Positions 59,101-64,000 of a DNA stretch of 64,000 nucleotides are shown piece after piece. The stretch's first letter is position 1. Each line of letters opens with the position of its first letter. The stretch comes from Vibrio sp. UBA2441 (GTDB lineage: Bacteria; Pseudomonadota; Gammaproteobacteria; Enterobacterales; Vibrionaceae): assembly GCA_002342685.1 (NCBI GenBank), contig DDQN01000079.1, forward strand, positions 37,994 to 101,993, read 5' to 3'. The notes under the pieces are model-generated. The model ran no database searches, had not been told where the DNA came from, and saw only the letters and a list, made by a program, of their open reading frames with translations. The translations under genes were made by a program, and so were the position numbers.

Positions 59101-60759
59101 TCAAAGCTCTGCCAGTGCGGGTTCGGATGGCTTTTTCTGCTTCCTCTTATTTGCGTTTTTGAGCAAGCGAATGAGATGTGCACTGTCCCAGTGTTGTTCA
59201 TTTTCCTGATATATGGACTTCATCATCTGTTTAAGCTCAAGTCTTATATCACTGACCACCGCTTCGCTAACGTTGTGGTTCTCTTCTATCCAGAGGTCGA
59301 GTAGTGCCTGAGACTGAATGCCATCGCTGTTTTTGAGGGCGGTAATCAGCTGTTTTATCGTGTCGTCGTCGGTATTTATTTGCGGCTGTTCGTCACGTAC
59401 GGGACGTCGGTGTCGTAGTAATAATAAAACAGTCGTTAGCCAGAGCAGGGCAAATAGGGCGGTTAAATAAGGCCAGATACCAGCATCTTCAATGATGACT
59501 TTTTCAACCTCTATCTCATTTGGATTCTGTTTACTCTCTGTTGTTTGAGTGGGCATGAGTGAAAGCACTGGTGAGTCACTCTGTGTTGCGGTAAGAAACA
59601 GACCATCGACCTTAGCCGTCTCTGAGCGTTTCTCTCGAGTATTCCACCAGGAGATATTGATGGGGGGCAGTGAGATATCTCCGGGTTCTTTAGGAATAAG
59701 AACCTGTTTGATGGTCATTGTGACGCTATGGTTGTTGCTGCCAAATTGCGGGGACTCTTCGTAAAGACGAATCGAACCGGGATAGCTCACCTCAATATTC
59801 GGTAAATGAGATTGTGCGACATTTTCAACGCTAAGGGTGAGAATTCTGGTCAGTGGGCTGCCTACCTGAGTTTCTATAGCGCCTTTACCTTCAATGATAG
59901 CGCCAGTCTCGTCTTGCCAGACTTGATTCAGTTTTAAGTTTGAGCTCGGTAACCAGTTGCCTTTAACGTTGGTTGGCTTGGCTAATACGTTTATTTGTAT
60001 TTGCGCACGTTCAGTATCGACAGGGATTAATTTCGTTGCTCCAGTTCTGCTATTTCGGTTGAGTACGATGACGTTTATTTTTGGGCCATGGATCATGAAT
60101 TGACCAGATTCCTGCGCTGAAATCTGATAAGCCTGATCGACAATGGTGACTTCCAGACCGTCGATCACAGTTTGATATTGTTTAGATTCCCCTACTGGCT
60201 CAATTTCAAGCGTGCCTGAATGAATTGGCGGCTCGATCGAAGGGTTTTGCAACTGGCGTGGATCGGTTTTAACAATAAGACGTGTAGCCAAGCGAGCTAT
60301 CTCGCCGGGATAAATCTCTTTCTGGCTTAACTTGGTTTGAAACTCAATCAAATCCTGTTGGCGAGGCGCTGATGGGTCAACTGTAGAGGTGATTTGAATG
60401 GGATCGGTTGTGTCATTGCCAACGGCAAAGCTGGGAATGGTTAATATGCCTGATCTTAGAGGCGCTAACGATATATTCCACTCACTTCTTACCGATGTTT
60501 TGCCATTGATCGAGTTTCGTGAGGAGCCAAAATTTGGCGAACCCATAAAAAAGTCGTCGTCCAGCACTGAGAAGTCCACGTCATCAGAATTGAGTCGTTC
60601 ATCAGACACTATTTTTAACAGAAAAACTTCCCCTTTAGCAACTTGGTTGGCTGAAATGCTCGCTATTACCGCCGCTAGTGAATGCTCACTTACAAAGCTA
60701 AGCATAACGATAATTATGCAGAGAAGATTAAGTGGGATTCTAGAATATAGTGCTCTCAT
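59101..60759 (-). CDS. BatD (oxygen-tolerance) family protein
   Basis: 552 residues: signal peptide (RIPLNLLCIIIVMLSFVSEHSLA), a long periplasmic region of beta-rich repeats (ISANQVAKGEVFLLKIVSDERLNSDDVDFSVLDDDFFMGSPN is typical BatD), a membrane helix at ~430-450 (AGIWPYLTALFALLWLTTVLLLLR) and a cytoplasmic helical tail. ATG at 60759 lies two bases after the BatB/C stop; an overlapping GTG at 60768 is the alternative. Works with the VWA proteins upstream in the Bat envelope stress complex. Confidence 0.87.
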   Translation of the reverse strand: MRALYSRIPLNLLCIIIVMLSFVSEHSLAAVIASISANQVAKGEVFLLKIVSDERLNSDDVDFSVLDDDFFMGSPNFGSSRNSINGKTSVRSEWNISLAPLRSGILTIPSFAVGNDTTDPIQITSTVDPSAPRQQDLIEFQTKLSQKEIYPGEIARLATRLIVKTDPRQLQNPSIEPPIHSGTLEIEPVGESKQYQTVIDGLEVTIVDQAYQISAQESGQFMIHGPKINVIVLNRNSRTGATKLIPVDTERAQIQINVLAKPTNVKGNWLPSSNLKLNQVWQDETGAIIEGKGAIETQVGSPLTRILTLSVENVAQSHLPNIEVSYPGSIRLYEESPQFGSNNHSVTMTIKQVLIPKEPGDISLPPINISWWNTREKRSETAKVDGLFLTATQSDSPVLSLMPTQTTESKQNPNEIEVEKVIIEDAGIWPYLTALFALLWLTTVLLLLRHRRPVRDEQPQINTDDDTIKQLITALKNSDGIQSQALLDLWIEENHNVSEAVVSDIRLELKQMMKSIYQENEQHWDSAHLIRLLKNANKRKQKKPSEPALAEL

Positions 60760-60761
60760 AT

Positions 60762-62556
<1,795 letters not shown>

Positions 62557-62564
<8 letters not shown>

Positions 62565-63534
62565 GGTTTCTTCTCACTATGGTTAGGATGATAGAAAGCA
62601 ATAACGCGATTGTAAGGGGGTAGCTAAACCACTCCATTTGTGGACGCCAAGTCTCTTTAATATTAGCAATTGGCTCAAGTTCATCAATTATTTGGTATAT
62701 ATCCTGAAGCTCTTGTTGGTTTCTGGCACGAAAATACTGTCCTCCCGTTATTTGCGCTATATTGGTTAGTGTCTCTTCATCCAGGTCTTTGGCTGTATTG
62801 ACTTTTCTGGCCATGAAAAATTCTTGTACTACCATCTCTCCGGCACCAATGCCCACGGTGTAGATCGTCGTATTATATTTTTTCGCAATTTCAGCTGCTT
62901 TTGTTGGTTCCAGAACACCAGTTGTATTTGAACCGTCACTAAGCAGTATCATTACTCGCTGAGGCGCATCGCTATCGATGAATGTTTTGGTGGCGAGCCC
63001 AATGCCTTCTCCAATGGCGGTTTTTTTGCCAACTAACCCCAGTACTGTTTGGTTGAGTTGTTTGGAAATAGTCTCTCTATCTAAAGTTAATGGTGTTTGT
63101 AGATAGGCGTTATCACCAAAAAGTACCAAGCCAAGGCGATCTCCTTTGCGTTTGGCAATAAACTCAGAGAGTACTTGTTTAACCGACGTCAGGCGGTCAA
63201 CATATTCGCCTTCGAACGCCATGTCTTTTGTTTCCATTGAACCAGACAGATCGACGACCAGCATCATGTCCCGGTGCTTTGGCTGGTTTTCAACGGGGTC
63301 ACCATACCAAACGGGTCTTGCGCTTGCTGTGATCAGAGATAACCAGAGTAGAATAGCCAGAACTTTGTGCAAAATGTTGCTTGGTGCTGTTGCCTGATTT
63401 TCTTGCGGCAAATAGGGCAATGATATTGCGGCTTGTTCTTGTTGAGCCGGAGCAAAGAAGTAGATTAATACTGGTAGTGGAAGCAGGATAAACATCCACC
63501 ACCAGATAAATTCAAAATGGAGCAGATTATTCAC
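62557..63534 (-). CDS. BatA-type VWA membrane protein
   Basis: 325 residues: membrane helices near residues 10-28 and 52-70, a VWA domain with complete MIDAS (VVDLSGSMETKD, later a Thr in QTPLTL and Asp in LLSDGSNTTG), and a C-terminal helix (FSYPLTIALLLSIILTIVRR). I start at GTG 63534 because a run of G (AAGGGGGGGAC) gives a strong ribosome site and it overlaps the DUF4381 stop by eight bases, the same overlap used by the next gene pair. The longer ATG at 63645 would add 37 residues lying inside DUF4381. Confidence 0.87.
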
Positions 63535-64000
63535 GTCCCCCCCTTTTAGGTGGAAGAGCGGAATGTAGCCATTGATCGCATTGTGATACGAGTTTGGCTC
63601 GGTCAAATTGAGCATCTTTTTGATAAAGCGCTTCTGTCCATTCACTCAAATTGGTGGAAAAAATAGATTCAGATACCTGTGAATCTAAAAAGGTAATCCA
63701 TTCTTTACCTGACAGCTGAGCAACACGTGATCTGGGATAATAGCTGAGAACCGCCTGACGAACGATTTCCATTGCTCCTGAAGGCGTAATGGTTGAATGT
63801 TCGAGGTTCAGTAAAGCAATGGCGGCTTTTTTTGCTCTCATTCGACGTTTCTGCCAGCGCCATAATAGAACGGTAAAAATGATAGTAACAATGAATGTAG
63901 CTATTAGGCTCCACCATCCCCATGCTACCGGCCAGAAGCTCGGTGGGGCAGGAAGGTGCAAGGGCTGAAGTGTAAGGGGATGACTTGAAGTCGTAGTGGT
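63527..64000 (-). CDS. DUF4381 protein of Bat operon, 5' end outside window
   Basis: The frame is open to the right edge of the window (TTTTSSHPLTLQPLHLPAPPSFW), so the TTG at 63961 is probably not the start. Visible are HLPAPPSFWPVAWGWW, which marks the DUF4381 family, a membrane helix (LIATFIVTIIFTVLLW) and a basic, helical cytoplasmic part (RAKKAAIALLNLEH, SRVAQLSGKEWITFLDSQV). It lies immediately before BatA, as in the usual MoxR-DUF58-DUF4381-BatA-BatB order; MoxR and DUF58 genes are expected beyond the window. Confidence 0.82.
   Translation of the reverse strand, partial: TTTTSSHPLTLQPLHLPAPPSFWPVAWGWWSLIATFIVTIIFTVLLWRWQKRRMRAKKAAIALLNLEHSTITPSGAMEIVRQAVLSYYPRSRVAQLSGKEWITFLDSQVSESIFSTNLSEWTEALYQKDAQFDRAKLVSQCDQWLHSALPPKRGGRE

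Overview
The window reads as a piece of a marine gammaproteobacterial chromosome, most likely Vibrionaceae. The base composition is moderate, genes are dense and the Lpp has C-terminal Lys. Protein-level resemblance is to Vibrio-type catabolic and stress genes (SrmB/DbpA-like DEAD helicase, HD-GYP, a PstSCAB set with the small PstS). No rRNA, tRNA or CRISPR array was found. The high load of catabolic operons and regulators would fit a secondary chromosome, but that is inference.

Layout. 1-5.9 kb: the end of a 4-hydroxyphenylacetate (homoprotocatechuate) meta-cleavage operon (hpaE, hpaF, hpaD, a GlcG-like protein, an MFS carrier, a succinate-semialdehyde dehydrogenase). 6-14.6 kb: regulators and single genes (LysR, NAD-binding protein, dCMP deaminase, LysE exporter, AraC, chemoreceptor, an unknown exported protein, a transposase-like zinc-ribbon protein). 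14.6-20.3 kb: a divergent nucleoside locus. A NupX-type transporter, adenosine deaminase and an unlisted 57-residue XapX protein lie on the minus strand. A purine nucleoside phosphorylase, a RhaD-like aldolase and an MtnA-like isomerase lie on the plus strand, behind a good CRP site. Together they suggest a route from a (5-deoxy)ribose 1-phosphate through a ketopentose 1-phosphate to DHAP plus an aldehyde. 20.3-25.5 kb: L,D-transpeptidase facing lpp, a DEAD helicase, an HD-GYP protein and an orphan IS30-type HTH protein.

25.5-29.5 kb: four copies of GTTGCACTTGC precede an operon of VOC protein, DhaK, DhaL, LsrF-like aldolase/thiolase and DUF1097, with no DhaM or AI-2 transporter. 29.6-33.2 kb: PLP racemase, YfcC-type carrier and LysR. 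33.3-40.7 kb (minus strand): a reductive dehalogenase operon with a TPR protein, rdhA, rdhB, an rdhC/NosR-like flavoprotein, a small membrane protein and two AraC regulators. It is preceded by an FNR-like box and followed by a tandem SnoaL-like lipoprotein. 41-44.6 kb: pstSCAB.

44.7-56 kb: a DeoR-controlled sugar operon (two HAD phosphatases, an epimerase, an iron alcohol dehydrogenase, transaldolase, transketolase, RpiA, M20 peptidase, PTS EIICB) with a striking array of 10-bp-spaced repeats in its promoter region. Its transaldolase gene carries an in-frame amber codon. 56-64 kb (minus strand): an M16 peptidase lipoprotein and the Bat-type aerotolerance operon (BatD, a BatB/BatC fusion with a 24-glutamine microsatellite, BatA, DUF4381).

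The strongest candidates for under-described biology are the reductive dehalogenase operon with its TPR and small-protein partners, the nucleoside-to-DHAP locus, and the DhaKL/LsrF-like operon with its repeat array.
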